From a virus, in IMG/VR virus record IMGVR_UViG_3300035670_000247, positions 1 to 57,882 of that record: a DNA stretch of 57,882 nt. One strand, written 5' to 3'. The notes under the pieces were generated by a model. The model was given only the letters and a program-made list of their open reading frames with translations, made no database searches and had not been told where the DNA came from. The position numbers and the translations under genes were made by a program. This document shows, one piece after another, positions 35,501 through 43,622 of this stretch (the first letter of the stretch is position 1; the number at the start of each line of letters is the position of its first letter).

Positions 35501-38500
35501 CCTTCCCCAGCCACTTTTCGGCCTTCTCCGTGTCCTCTACATAGGTTTCCGCCTTTGAAAGCATCGTCGCCACGACGTTATCGAACGCATCCCGAACTTC
35601 TGGCCGCACTTGGCTCGCCCCGCCCCGCCTCAGCTCTTCGGTCGCCATGCTCGATTTCTTGGGGTCGTATGTCATATCCCCGCGTTGGTTCGCGGTCTTT
35701 TCGCTGGTGGCGATTCCGTCCTGCCGGGCGAAGTAGTGATCCACCGCGTGCCACCATTCGTGCGCCAGATGCCCGGCCCCGGACATCTTGGTCAGGTTGA
35801 TCACGGCGTAGTCGCGCTCGTAGTGCGCCGCCGCCCCCTGCAAGCCATGCCCCCGCGCCCCGAACGCAATCGCCAGCTCGCCGTCCAGCGACATCGCCCG
35901 AGGCGGCACGTTCAGCAGCTCCGCCAAGTCCAGGAACGAGTCGAAGGCATGGTTCATCACTTCCTGCCGTTCCTCGGTCTTGCTCACCCAGTTCCCGAAC
36001 TCCACTCCACGGAACCCGAACGTCTCGTCGAACGCCTCGACCGTCGCATCGCCGGACCGCCGCACCTTGCCTTGACGGTCGACCGTCGTCGGCTTGAGCA
36101 GCACTTCCTCGCCGAAGCTCAGTCGAGCGTCCAGTATCTCGCCCGCGTGGAGCGCCATGTGTTTCATGGCATCTTCGCGGCTGTCGAACATCTCCGGGAC
36201 CGCCTGCACCATTCGCTTGTTGCTCAGTCTGCGGTAGATCGTGAACTTTCCGTCGCTTGCGCCGTAGACGCTGTGGTTCTGCGCCACCGCCGCCACCGGC
36301 AGAATCTCCTCCGCCTCTTCCCGAGTATCGAACTCCTTGCGCGAAATCTGCAACGGTTCGTTCGACAGGTACGAGTGGCTTTTCTTGCGCAGGTCGAGCA
36401 GCACCCACTTGCCGTTCCTCGGGCTGTCTTCCATTTCCCCAGTCGCCCGGTTCCGGCGCGTTTCGTTCTGGATTTGCTGAACCACGTATCGCGCCCGCCA
36501 GCCCGTGGGCTTGTCTTCGTCGGTCTGGCCTTTGCGCCGGACCTGCCGCCCGCCAGCCGTGTCTTTCCGCGCTCCGCCGATCTTCTCCCCGAAGTCCTCG
36601 ATCACGCCGGGCACCTGCCGCGCCGCCGCGCTGGCATTGGCATTCGCTTTCGATTGATTGTTCGCCGCCACATCGAACAGGTTCTGGTCTTCACCCAGAA
36701 GATTACCCTGGATGCCCTTTGTATTGTCCACGATCCGGGCGCGTTGCATTTCCCGAATCTTCTTTTGCTGCGCTTCCTTTCGCGCCTTCTCCGCCGCCTC
36801 CGCCCGTTCCCGCTTCACATCGTCCTCGGTATACGACTCCAGCTCCAGCGTTTCGCTGTCCGTCTTCGTCTCCGCCTCTGCCGCCTGGCTTTCCGGTGCA
36901 ATGGCCGCCACGATGTCGTCGGCCATCTCGTCGAGCTGCTGTTCGGAGTTCATGTCGCTGCGGTATTCTTCGTTTCCCGGCCAGTTCCTCGCGCCCAGGT
37001 ACCACGACTTCAGGTAGGGTCGCACCTTCTCGCCCAGGTCGTTGATCATCGCCTTCGCATACGCCGCGAACTTGCGGGTTCCCGCCTTCACATACAGCGA
37101 AGTCAACTCGATCCCGGCGGTCAGAATCTCCGGGTCGATCCCCGCCGTCGCTTGCCCGCCCAGCTTCCGCCGTAGCTTCTTCTGTAGTTCCGCCCCCCGA
37201 GCCTGATCTTCTTCCGATAGATTACTGAGAAACCCGGACTTCTCGGCGGGGGTGTCCTGGCTTTCTTCCGTCTGGGTTGTTGACTGCTGATATTGTTCTT
37301 CGAAAAGGCGATACGTGTAACCTTTTTTATCTGTGGCAACGTAGCGAATGTTGCTATGCAAAAATCCACCGTCTGCAAGCTCAATCTTGCCCGTGATCGT
37401 CAATGGCGTATTTGCAGGTATGGTTTGGTCTGACTTGACAGGGTTCCCGCGCTGGTTTTGGGTGTTTCGGGCTTGGACAAAAATGTCTTGTGTTGTTATG
37501 GTTTCTTTTGGAAATGTTTCGTTTGCCAGACCTTGATCGGGGGTCCGATGTTGGCTTAAATATTCGTCCGCCCAGGGTTCTCCTAAATAATCCGATACCA
37601 CTTCAGCTTCAACGCTTTCTCCGGCGGCGATTGCCTGTTGGACGCTTTGCTTGTGCAATATTCCGGCATCGTCTTCCGCCTTTCTAAGGGCATCTTGATT
37701 GTCCCTCCATTGATCTCCTATGTCTTGTCCGTTTTGGGTGGCGCTATACAGCTCATCGCCGCGACGGGTAAGCGTTTGCACGTCAGCATTGGTGCGTAAA
37801 AACGAGTCAAGCGTCATCTCCCACGGCTCTTTGGCCTGCGCCCGCCCGTCCGGCTTTTGTAGTTCCGGGTAGTCGGCGGCTGGGTTGGATGATTGCGATG
37901 GGTTCGGCACAGCAACGATTGATTCTTGATATGCCTTTTTCAACTTGTCGTAATCAATTAGTTGCCTACCATTTTCGTCTGCTTCTGAAAGCGCTCCAAT
38001 TTTGCTTAACGGGTCCTGCCATTTCCATGAAACCGCACCGTTGTATTTTTCTGAAACGCCTTCCAAAAAGTCAGACAGCTTGTCTCTGTTGTATGTGTTT
38101 TCGTCAGGAAGCAACTTTTTAACCCATGCTCCAGACGGCCTTGAGTCTGCTTTTGTTTCAAGATTTTGCTTGTCATTTTCTATTTGATTTTTTGTTTTAC
38201 CCTTGTTTTCAATCGTAGTTACATCTTGCGGGTTTTCTGTTGATGCGACTTTAAGGGACTTACGAAGTTGTCCTTCTTTATCAAGAGACCTTCTAAGCAT
38301 CTCTTCGTGCTTTCTCATCGCTGAAATGCTATTTCCTCTTGCGCCTGTTTCCTGAAGTTGCTTTGTCGTTTTTTTTGCGTTTTCTAACTTGCTAGAGATG
38401 ATTTCTTTTTCAGAAACTTTCCTTGCAACTTTAACAATATACCTGTTTTCGCTGCCGTCTTTGTCAATGGCAATGTATTCGGCAGACCGAAACGTCGTTC

Positions 38501-41500
38501 CGACATTACTTGCAATTCCATCATATTCCTTAAAGTTTTCAATCGTATCCCATGATATGTTGGCTAAGTCAGATATTTTCAGCGCGGCGGCGGCTGGGTG
38601 CGCCTTCTTTTGCAAGTCCGGGTAGTCGGCAAGCACCTCGGCGGGGACGGGCTTGCCTTCGGAGAGTGCTCTTTCGATTATTCTCTTGTGCATGGCTTCG
38701 CCCTTAAAGCCATAGAGGTCTACGGTATCTCCCTTTTTATACGTAGGCCGCTCTATGTTTAAGCGCTTTGCCAGTTCTGCCCCGGCTCCAGAATTGAGGC
38801 GGTCAGCTTCTACTTGGTCAAGGACAACCCTCCATAAATTCGTAGGCGCATATTCGGTGGGAGCATTGGTTTTCTTTTTCGTCATCTCCCACGGCTCTTT
38901 GGCCTGCGCCCGCCCGTCCGGATTCTCTTCCGCCTCCGGTCCTGTTGCGGCATCGGTATCCACCGCCAGCTCTTTCCCGTCGATGATCGCCGTGATCTGC
39001 TCCAGCTCCCACTGCATCCGGCCGTCGATCTCCCGATCAAGCGCCAGGTCAAGCTGCTGCCAGTAGTTCACCCGCTCCTGAAGCGCCGCCCGCTTCGCCT
39101 TCTGCTCGTCGTTCCAGGGCGTGGGGTTTCCGGCCTTGAACTGGTCGCGCTCAGTCTCCGCTCTTTCCAGGCTCTGGTCCACAATGCTCCGGGCATAGCC
39201 TTCGCCGGTCGTGATCTGGGCCGCTGAATACCGCGCCCGGTAGTCGCGCTGTGCGGTCTTCGCAAACTCGTCAACCGTCGGCTTCACGTCCGCATCGGGA
39301 TTCACCGCTTGGAAGAATTGCTGCATATCCCCGATCGTATCGAACTGGAACCCTGGCACAGCTCCGCCGGATGATGCCTTGGAATATCGTCCGCCGTTCG
39401 CTTTGGCCTGGGCAAGCAGTTTATCGAACACATCACGCGGAACCACTCTGTTCAACCGCACTACCAGCGCTTCACGCTTCCGCTCCGGGTTCCAGGCGCG
39501 GTACGCCGTCAGTTCCGGCGCGGCTGGAGTAGTTTCGGGCTGGGGTTCCGGTTCCGTTGCAGGTTTCGGCGGCTGGGTCGTCGTTTTGGGTTCACGCTCG
39601 GCAAGCGCGGCAATGGCCAGTTTTACGCCATATTCCGCGTCGCTTCTTACGCGCTCTATGGGCATGGTAAGATAGGGATTCGCTTGATCTGCCGGCCTTG
39701 TTGCCGGTTTTGCTGCTTCCGGTTCAACCGTTTGATTTGTTTTGATACTCGGCGTTCCATCGCCGGATTGACCTGTCTCATCGAGAACTGGAGTAGTCCG
39801 TCCACTGTTATCGGTACCATCCTGTCGCCTGAATTGTTTTTCTCGTTCTGCATTGCTTATTGCTCCTGTCAGTATATCAATCAGTGTTTCTTCGGGCACT
39901 TCGTTTTGGCTGAACAACATTGGTGTGCGCTCGTCGATGCTCTCGACAGACCGCGTATATGTGCCCAGCAAATTTTTAACGTCCTCGATCGCTTTGGACT
40001 CCAGCAACGCCAGCGTCAGGCGCTGCGCCGCGGTATCGTCTGCGCCGAACAGGCCATACTGCCGGAAATACGCATGTTCATTGGCGGCAGTGCCATTGTT
40101 CACGGACTGGCGGGCATGTACCAATTCCTTAATGGCTCGACCCAGCAGCGGGATTATGTCAAATTTAGCATGAGTTTTGGAAATTCGCAAGAGCCCGGGG
40201 GCGGCGGCTACTGCCCCTTTCGCCACGCGCTTGATCTGCGGGTCTTCATTGTTTTCCAGGATGAACGTCACCAGCTCGCGCTGGGCACCGCTGTGTTTCA
40301 ACAAAGCCGCCAGGGCTGCCCTGTTCATGCGTCGTTGAAATGATTCCACCGGAGTGCCATCCGTCGTGGTCATAGCCGCGCCGGCATCAGTCAACCGCAG
40401 AAACGCTCTCCAGAAGGCAGCGTTCTGCATAGCACCCATGTCGCCGTTGACGGGGACATCCAGCAATTTGGCCAGATTGTTCTCCAGGATTACGTCGGCG
40501 TCGAACCATGCCTGCTCAGTTTCAGACATTCCCTGCACAACAGGCCGATTTGACTCGTCCGCAAATTTTTTATCGTCACCGACATTGTCACCGTCATAAT
40601 CTTCGACAACCCTGACCAGCACAGGCTGCTCGACACTGCGCAACAATGCGCTGGGGATTCGTTTCTGTGCTGCAAATGCCTCCAACCATTCCATATACGC
40701 GAGGAACTGCGCACTTTCTGAATTGCTCAAAACCTTGGAGAGCAACCAGCGGCGGCCATATCCGGCGATGATCTCACCGCGTTTGTTGATGATGATTCCG
40801 CCCTGGTCACTCATTGCGCTATCCCCGAGCGCTTCCGGGAAAAAGGTGCGATACATCTCTTCGATTCGTTCTGCACTGGCCTGTCTGTTGCGGTCGCGCT
40901 GCTGCAATCCATCGCCGCCGGTTAAACTGCCCAGATCAACAACTGCCCAATAGCCTTTGGCTACCGTGTGCTTGCGTATATCAGCCGTCTTTGCCCGCCA
41001 CTGCCTTTCCGGTCGTTTCGACTGCTGCCGATTGATGAACGGGTTGACCTTGACTTCATTTTCACGCCCGGACACTCCTTCAGGTGCTTGTGTCTCCTGC
41101 CTGCCTGGCACGTTCTGCACCGGCATCGATACATCTGCCGCACTACGTTTCCGCTGTGCGGTTGAATCGTCGTCCTGTGGTCGTTGCTCGTCCTGTAGGT
41201 ACTGCTCATCGGCTCTCTCCTGCGCTTGTTGCGCTCTCTTCTGTCCGCGCAACGCCTGGATCACTCGCCGCCGCAGCTGCGATCTGTTGCCCGTCGGGTC
41301 CAGCCCCATTTGCTCCGCTTCCTGGCGAAGCTCTTCCACCGACATGTTGTTGATCCGCCGCTTCACGTCACCTATGGTCACGCCAGCCGTCTTCCGCGCT
41401 GTCTTCAGCAGCTCCATCGTCAATTCGCCAGCCGTCTCGAAATCGTCCTGCTGCAATGCCTCGTCGATCTTCTGCCGCGTCTCCGCCGTATCTTTGCGCC

Positions 41501-43595
41501 ACTGCTGGTCCTGCAATGCCCCGGACTGCTCCAGCAATCCGAACACCTCGTCCGCCAGGGCATCGAACGCCGCTGCCGTCGCCATTCTGGCCTCTGCGCT
41601 TTCACGTCGGGAAACCGCAGTGCTCAACAGCACGTTCTGCCGATGCTCGATTTTTTCTCGTACCATGCGGGCAAACGCCCGGCGCTCAGACCGGTTCCAG
41701 CGGTGCCCCGTGCCCAATAGTTCAGTAAGCTGCTTCCGGCTCGGAGTCTCCAGACGCGCCAGGCGCTCGGCGGCGCCGGGGTTGCTATCCAGAAACGCTA
41801 CTGCATCTGTAGCCGTCGGCGCATTGGATCGTGGTTGATTCTGGCCGCGCATGAAATTGTCTATGTCATCTGCATTGTCCTCGTCCGTCCCCAGCGCATC
41901 CTCGCCGGATTCCGGCGGAATAAGCCGTTCAGCATAATTCGCGAGTTCAACATCTGTCATCAGTCCTTCGTTGTACAAGTCGCGGATTTGATCCAGCTCG
42001 CTTCGTGTCCCCGGCACCTGGTCCACCGGTATTCCCAGGCGTTCGGCAATTTCCAGCTTCTGGTCGTCGCCCAGTTCTTCTGCCGGCCGACCGCGCCGAC
42101 CGATAATAACAAACGCTAAATCCACTGTTTCAGCCGGAAGTTTTTCCCCGGATTCACTTTCCGGCGTCTCTCCCATCATCAACGCCATATCGCGCTTTTC
42201 CATTGCATCGTTCAGCGCCTTCAGCTCATTACGCTGTTCGTCCGTCATAGCCGGGCGACCTGTCACCTTGTCTGCAGCATACCCAAGAACCGCCGCGCCG
42301 CCGGGGATCAGCATAAAGCCGCCCAGTTCCGTGATGATCTGCTCCGGCGTCAGGTCGCGCCGCGCCGCTGCCCACAGCCTGGACAGCACGTTCTTCGGGT
42401 TTTCCGATCCGAAATCCTCATTGCCCGTCAGCGCATTAAGGAAACTCGCCGCCCGCTCCTCCGTCCATTCCTCGAACAGATTACCACGGGCTGCCCGTCT
42501 CAGCAGCTGTTTCCCAAACGTTTCGATTGACCCTGTTCGGTCCACCGTCTTCCATGCGTTGTAAACCGCCTTGCGAAAAAGCGCCGCGCCACTCTTTGCC
42601 GCATTCACTGCGCTCGCGCCGCCAGGCAGCTTGGATACGGCTGCGCCCGCGCCGCGCATCAGATAGCCACCCATCAACTCGCTGGACCGCTCAAACGCTT
42701 GTCCCATAAATGCCCGCAACGCGCTTTCAGCTTCGCTTTCGGCGGCATTGCCCAGCGTCAGCTTCCCGTCATTGTCAGATTCGAGGCGACTCTGCCATTG
42801 CCGTCGAACATAATCCTCATACGTCCGGTGTGGCGTCACCGCCGCCAGCACCGTGCCTTTCAGCGCTAGATTTGTTCCCAGCGTCACGCCTTTCTTGATC
42901 TTGGGGGCGTTGGTCAGAATCTTTGCCAGTCCCGGGGCCAGCTTTTTCGTCGCGGCATCCGCCAGCCGTCTGCCGGCAACCATTTCGCCGATGTACGGCA
43001 TCGAGTCCAGCCCGATGTCAACCATGTTAGCCAGCATCGACTTGCTTCGGCTTGCCTGTTCTTTGTCGGCCTGTAATTGTTTGTGAATAAATTCAAACTG
43101 ATCAGGCGTGGCCGTGCCGGCCGCATACGCATCCATCGCCCGCTTCTTGTATCCTGCTTTTATCCCCTTTTGGCCGGCGTTGGCCGCCAGCGCGGCATAG
43201 CCGATTGTTTTGCGCAGGGGGTTATTTGCGGCCGTCAGTGTGCTGGCCGCGCCCAGTACGGTTTCGGTTTTATCCCGGCGGAGCAGCGCTTCGCCCAGGC
43301 CGATATTGCCCTGGCGACGAGGATCATGCGTGTCTGCAAACGCATCCTCGCGTCTGTCGGCCCATAATACCGCAGCGTCGAGCAGATCAGCAAGCACAGG
43401 CTCTGGCCTTGTGTCAGCCTTGAACACGGCATGGTCTTTGCCCAGTGCCGCGCCACGTTTGATCGCCGAATCCAGAATGTATTGATCGTGCCGCTGCCTG
43501 AGAATTTTGGCCTGGAGCGTTTTGACGTCGAGAGTTCCGTCTATGGATGGGACACCGGTGGCATCGTTACTGCGGGAGTCGCGTAGAGAGGGCAT
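26514..43595 (-). CDS. Giant polyvalent virion protein (5,693 aa)
   Basis: One uninterrupted 17-kb gene, ATG at 43595 with GAGGATG upstream. Domains seen, approximate residues: N-terminal Ala-rich helical region (1-450); SAP (750-785, MSVEELRQEAEQMGLDPTGN); DdrB/ParB-like (855-1250, GEIIAGYGRR); an EPWEMT linker used twice; LPD5-like zincin with HEWWH at 2612-2616; zincin HEVGH at 3054-3058; phosphoribosyltransferase-like (3190-3400, IVDDHVTAGGT); ADP-ribosyltransferase-like (3461-3692, HGTPHIW ... YGHGIYF); zincin HELFH at 3889-3893; second ADP-ribosyltransferase-like (4025-4127, AYHGTDKS); EEIQSDW domain (about 4360); and a C-terminal LPD38-like region (5190-5690). Polyvalent proteins of this kind are injected with phage DNA to counter host defences. 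Here it probably travels in the virion. Confidence 0.9.
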   Translation of the reverse strand: MPSLRDSRSNDATGVPSIDGTLDVKTLQAKILRQRHDQYILDSAIKRGAALGKDHAVFKADTRPEPVLADLLDAAVLWADRREDAFADTHDPRRQGNIGLGEALLRRDKTETVLGAASTLTAANNPLRKTIGYAALAANAGQKGIKAGYKKRAMDAYAAGTATPDQFEFIHKQLQADKEQASRSKSMLANMVDIGLDSMPYIGEMVAGRRLADAATKKLAPGLAKILTNAPKIKKGVTLGTNLALKGTVLAAVTPHRTYEDYVRRQWQSRLESDNDGKLTLGNAAESEAESALRAFMGQAFERSSELMGGYLMRGAGAAVSKLPGGASAVNAAKSGAALFRKAVYNAWKTVDRTGSIETFGKQLLRRAARGNLFEEWTEERAASFLNALTGNEDFGSENPKNVLSRLWAAARRDLTPEQIITELGGFMLIPGGAAVLGYAADKVTGRPAMTDEQRNELKALNDAMEKRDMALMMGETPESESGEKLPAETVDLAFVIIGRRGRPAEELGDDQKLEIAERLGIPVDQVPGTRSELDQIRDLYNEGLMTDVELANYAERLIPPESGEDALGTDEDNADDIDNFMRGQNQPRSNAPTATDAVAFLDSNPGAAERLARLETPSRKQLTELLGTGHRWNRSERRAFARMVREKIEHRQNVLLSTAVSRRESAEARMATAAAFDALADEVFGLLEQSGALQDQQWRKDTAETRQKIDEALQQDDFETAGELTMELLKTARKTAGVTIGDVKRRINNMSVEELRQEAEQMGLDPTGNRSQLRRRVIQALRGQKRAQQAQERADEQYLQDEQRPQDDDSTAQRKRSAADVSMPVQNVPGRQETQAPEGVSGRENEVKVNPFINRQQSKRPERQWRAKTADIRKHTVAKGYWAVVDLGSLTGGDGLQQRDRNRQASAERIEEMYRTFFPEALGDSAMSDQGGIIINKRGEIIAGYGRRWLLSKVLSNSESAQFLAYMEWLEAFAAQKRIPSALLRSVEQPVLVRVVEDYDGDNVGDDKKFADESNRPVVQGMSETEQAWFDADVILENNLAKLLDVPVNGDMGAMQNAAFWRAFLRLTDAGAAMTTTDGTPVESFQRRMNRAALAALLKHSGAQRELVTFILENNEDPQIKRVAKGAVAAAPGLLRISKTHAKFDIIPLLGRAIKELVHARQSVNNGTAANEHAYFRQYGLFGADDTAAQRLTLALLESKAIEDVKNLLGTYTRSVESIDERTPMLFSQNEVPEETLIDILTGAISNAEREKQFRRQDGTDNSGRTTPVLDETGQSGDGTPSIKTNQTVEPEAAKPATRPADQANPYLTMPIERVRSDAEYGVKLAIAALAEREPKTTTQPPKPATEPEPQPETTPAAPELTAYRAWNPERKREALVVRLNRVVPRDVFDKLLAQAKANGGRYSKASSGGAVPGFQFDTIGDMQQFFQAVNPDADVKPTVDEFAKTAQRDYRARYSAAQITTGEGYARSIVDQSLERAETERDQFKAGNPTPWNDEQKAKRAALQERVNYWQQLDLALDREIDGRMQWELEQITAIIDGKELAVDTDAATGPEAEENPDGRAQAKEPWEMTKKKTNAPTEYAPTNLWRVVLDQVEADRLNSGAGAELAKRLNIERPTYKKGDTVDLYGFKGEAMHKRIIERALSEGKPVPAEVLADYPDLQKKAHPAAAALKISDLANISWDTIENFKEYDGIASNVGTTFRSAEYIAIDKDGSENRYIVKVARKVSEKEIISSKLENAKKTTKQLQETGARGNSISAMRKHEEMLRRSLDKEGQLRKSLKVASTENPQDVTTIENKGKTKNQIENDKQNLETKADSRPSGAWVKKLLPDENTYNRDKLSDFLEGVSEKYNGAVSWKWQDPLSKIGALSEADENGRQLIDYDKLKKAYQESIVAVPNPSQSSNPAADYPELQKPDGRAQAKEPWEMTLDSFLRTNADVQTLTRRGDELYSATQNGQDIGDQWRDNQDALRKAEDDAGILHKQSVQQAIAAGESVEAEVVSDYLGEPWADEYLSQHRTPDQGLANETFPKETITTQDIFVQARNTQNQRGNPVKSDQTIPANTPLTITGKIELADGGFLHSNIRYVATDKKGYTYRLFEEQYQQSTTQTEESQDTPAEKSGFLSNLSEEDQARGAELQKKLRRKLGGQATAGIDPEILTAGIELTSLYVKAGTRKFAAYAKAMINDLGEKVRPYLKSWYLGARNWPGNEEYRSDMNSEQQLDEMADDIVAAIAPESQAAEAETKTDSETLELESYTEDDVKRERAEAAEKARKEAQQKKIREMQRARIVDNTKGIQGNLLGEDQNLFDVAANNQSKANANASAAARQVPGVIEDFGEKIGGARKDTAGGRQVRRKGQTDEDKPTGWRARYVVQQIQNETRRNRATGEMEDSPRNGKWVLLDLRKKSHSYLSNEPLQISRKEFDTREEAEEILPVAAVAQNHSVYGASDGKFTIYRRLSNKRMVQAVPEMFDSREDAMKHMALHAGEILDARLSFGEEVLLKPTTVDRQGKVRRSGDATVEAFDETFGFRGVEFGNWVSKTEERQEVMNHAFDSFLDLAELLNVPPRAMSLDGELAIAFGARGHGLQGAAAHYERDYAVINLTKMSGAGHLAHEWWHAVDHYFARQDGIATSEKTANQRGDMTYDPKKSSMATEELRRGGASQVRPEVRDAFDNVVATMLSKAETYVEDTEKAEKWLGKARDRLDEELQGIRNNLATEQRYGKRFTAPATPEQLARFDELAQTLLNGESLDTEWMEDDAATKRRKNKYFAGRHTNKVLEEMSAIYKAVRGRTGFSESSDSTFIRLRGVMSRYQDRIETMEEGRKEVVKEKNVPTEFRRQAMAADQARTDKYWSSNPEMAARAFAAYVEDKLTTASAKNDFLVYKAHGTVFVPIYPEGLLKPYPEGEERQAINKAFDKLFDTIKTRETERGVMMYADLTPRQGGLDEQDISETVAREYAGRNTDAPSAQQRRQARQTWQKALAQAKQGDTEGNLARVRLDGRWASSAAFRGLDSIARRNGATAVPVTLPVAAQGGFAQGDSVFIADTPAAENYLVHEVGHVLAERGDRDVTRLIDAVDQNSPAFREVARGLFESRDIQRRYYRDAMNRLGLTDADIADTANQQRVIDAANRAVAEEIAMAYLSGRNDLGKAFADSATAERLQAKIVNRMMNATDNPRFADLAPRGRVEKIQIHTTRRYVTSNYQEDFDKAKAGNADAAARLIENTIKPDKIKKLASRHPNAIVCAVHAEEASGKNAIPQTFAEAIAQIGNLEVDREIVQASKVFHRGKGAAYRLANRPTFAGTVQQNREYIIVDDHVTAGGTLAALRQYIEQSGGIVVDACCLTASHGSTTLELTKNTMSKLLEKFDHVKLYQLIKEFKIGNSPSALSENEAWWLLRNRSVEAARDRLIAERQTTDSQRHERPLPASSIISTDPVTYDDAGNVIPLSERFNELSDDIRRQHVNHGTPHIWQPEPGFPHGRPRLDMIGTGEGNQSYGHGIYFAERDDVAKTYINANARKGYHQFEHDGATYSSMTNRSGKGAFYKNGNLIDKVEYDKAHAISGQSLYKLDIPDDVMPKLLDWDRNVSPENAAKIRRQAERENIDIKDLTIGSTSLYDLNDNEGLGYALGKGGTFYNNLSAVIAEHFNEKAGGDVFWPSDKEASEFLARAGIPGNTHGGVSQGATGAKYVIWDQSVLDRIALLERNGEKLDAIREAEIDRQHKITTMDQLRQEALEYGYADPDLTAQELISKIIESGGDPNVNYEKLERQQESDRARPRTDGFGEGGRNAVHSENGKAGRRHLETLQRLSGLSSGLQERTRQEIAGLTVDEAAAASPKWSEIRRRGEAVGAAVIPVHAPSNNWHGSHWDGFILVNTAAPRNANDATWEETFAHELFHMFVLDSEAPAVSMLDQIDITHPVAQAYRRFIESSDPGYFQNSDHLLAEEIAAELYAGFDTFADGKRTKTLRDTIRNPRIFNDALNTLLDMSAASDSGQADAEYLQAVESGDMETAQKMVDEAAKKAGYVIKAYHGTDKSGITTFETASTHTGFAHFSDSRKVAKRFAELWAKMSNGTPVVYEVFLRNDVQQKQGNDFNENFTEYMANDPSQVKSADPVTRDDQGNVIPLSERFNAASDDIRYSRTGRDMLGFFSPLADAVEGMEFNSIPADQLKARLLKAPSVKQEEIDDLGFFDWLDGVDGKVTKDQVLDFIANGGPRIEEVVKGERWGVWDSDGNLIRHATSEHEARAIADEIGGTISAPTTASPVKHAKWQMEGEKENYREVLIKLPVSADTAPRFTDWMRDKGYRIQDRQQHVAEYQREFPPADQTQFKSSHWSEDPNVLVHMRLNDRMDADGNRVLFVEEIQSDWHQAGRKQGYVPRKPFNALPIEYKVIEQSSPDGKNYAVMKDGEIYGLRSPIREQAIQSALDELNGKLHIGPDGIVPSAPFKKSWAMLAFKRVLRMAAEQGYDAVAWTPGEVQAERYDLSKQVKEIHAFMQKDGGYYVTAIGHNQAAFMQKVIPASKLDETVGKELAAKITAGENMDASYIPPPGENHVSRQTFSEDGLKVGGEGMKGFYDRILPNEVGKFVKKLDKTAGVEKARLEGDLPAGWAIVNTTTGEYFGDAVYDSERDVQIVNRQAGNPTASPNWEIRQVDESAGPEVWSVPITPAIRGEALRGLPMYQHRVPRTAEEAGEAFSRHVQQAANLLRATGSKWKAGLTRPGRQDLSGVDVVLRTLSHSADKVPALKRAHDHAIAYHDTRFQFENDIFNAPDATSRLAVIDDFRKQRPLQYKRLQEYLVKHDRNQTGGSVLENRDGTFTAYSVSKEKLGDFSSDTEAWNAVYLREGRDAQAAGFSEQAVAALYAIRSINDAVYGKLSMSMRQIASEYEDQTGEKFPPVAMKTKDGVAQVDLLAAIASMGQRRGYYMPRIRKPGRFVLSATKDGANPILEMFDTPPFMAARQATLEEQGYTVNTSKSQTPSEDVYSIAGPNIAMQDLINNTLERIHRNPNQYTLADFKIKDTFRETSADGQYDFVVAGTYGKGMQAIFMEQGGRFYDADDGHGKAWHFVGRPNIESDLVRALLEDQAVNPDTELMFAQALARQIANVVREHGSRSSMIMRGDETGENVWTGYEEDPQTAVTLLGKSTAGGLAKNTLARNMTRAITGTDVPYSEWAKQAENPTKEDYHKFVNERRIDSAQQPIAWKQGTDLLQYMLRNEDAMERLFGILRGVASVKYLASFSSPLVNLTALLTSVPGAMRGYAGISELQAFKLLGRTGAAYGKYMAAMKQGKEYTGAYASTIHDIVARGWHEAQYNREAVTALKGKLGRATAKAVDLSMLAFSVTEQINRVATIAATYEAIKSKHQGEWTDAAHEAAMEKAKKVSDRAHGVYGKANLPSWARHPLPRSFWMFKTFTHNYLQTMAELGLKEKQYGAALYMAFSPAVLGGLGASVVSGAVLALLKMVSGGDDPEEDFYKWLEAQFGEPASRFARQGVFSFANVNISGSLRISLRDVIPSTRMEFLGAPGGVMQDIYYGGKSILRGDTLKGAEQLLPRFAAAPVKAYREYTKGITTWSNSPVFYGDEPLRPTALDAIIRGLGFNPARLSAIRERQWNERQVAANYSNKRSDILARFRAYWLQPASSRDHAGLIDLYNQIDEYNIRVHARHPNGEIPLINRSTLKATLSKMARAPKHERLREIE
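37812..37853. repeat. 42-bp perfect direct repeat, copy A
   Basis: Identical to 38880-38921. Encodes the end of the linker (S)DGRAQAKEPWEMT in the giant gene. The two copies are 1,068 bp apart, which is 356 codons, so recombination between them would delete or add an in-frame module. Confidence 0.9.
38880..38921. repeat. 42-bp perfect direct repeat, copy B
   Basis: Second copy of the repeat at 37812. The 1-kb segment in between is conspicuously A+T-rich compared with the rest of the giant gene and encodes a Lys/Glu-rich domain without recognised motif (SEKEIISSKLENAKKTTKQL region). Confidence 0.9.
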
Positions 43596-43622
43596 GGTAC
43601 ATCCTCGTGGTTCGTGTTGGGT

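Noticed and set aside
35610-37175. 521-residue plus-strand protein and other long plus-strand frames under the giant gene
   Set aside because: Arg/Leu/His-rich translation typical of antisense GC-rich frames; the minus frame has clear domains.
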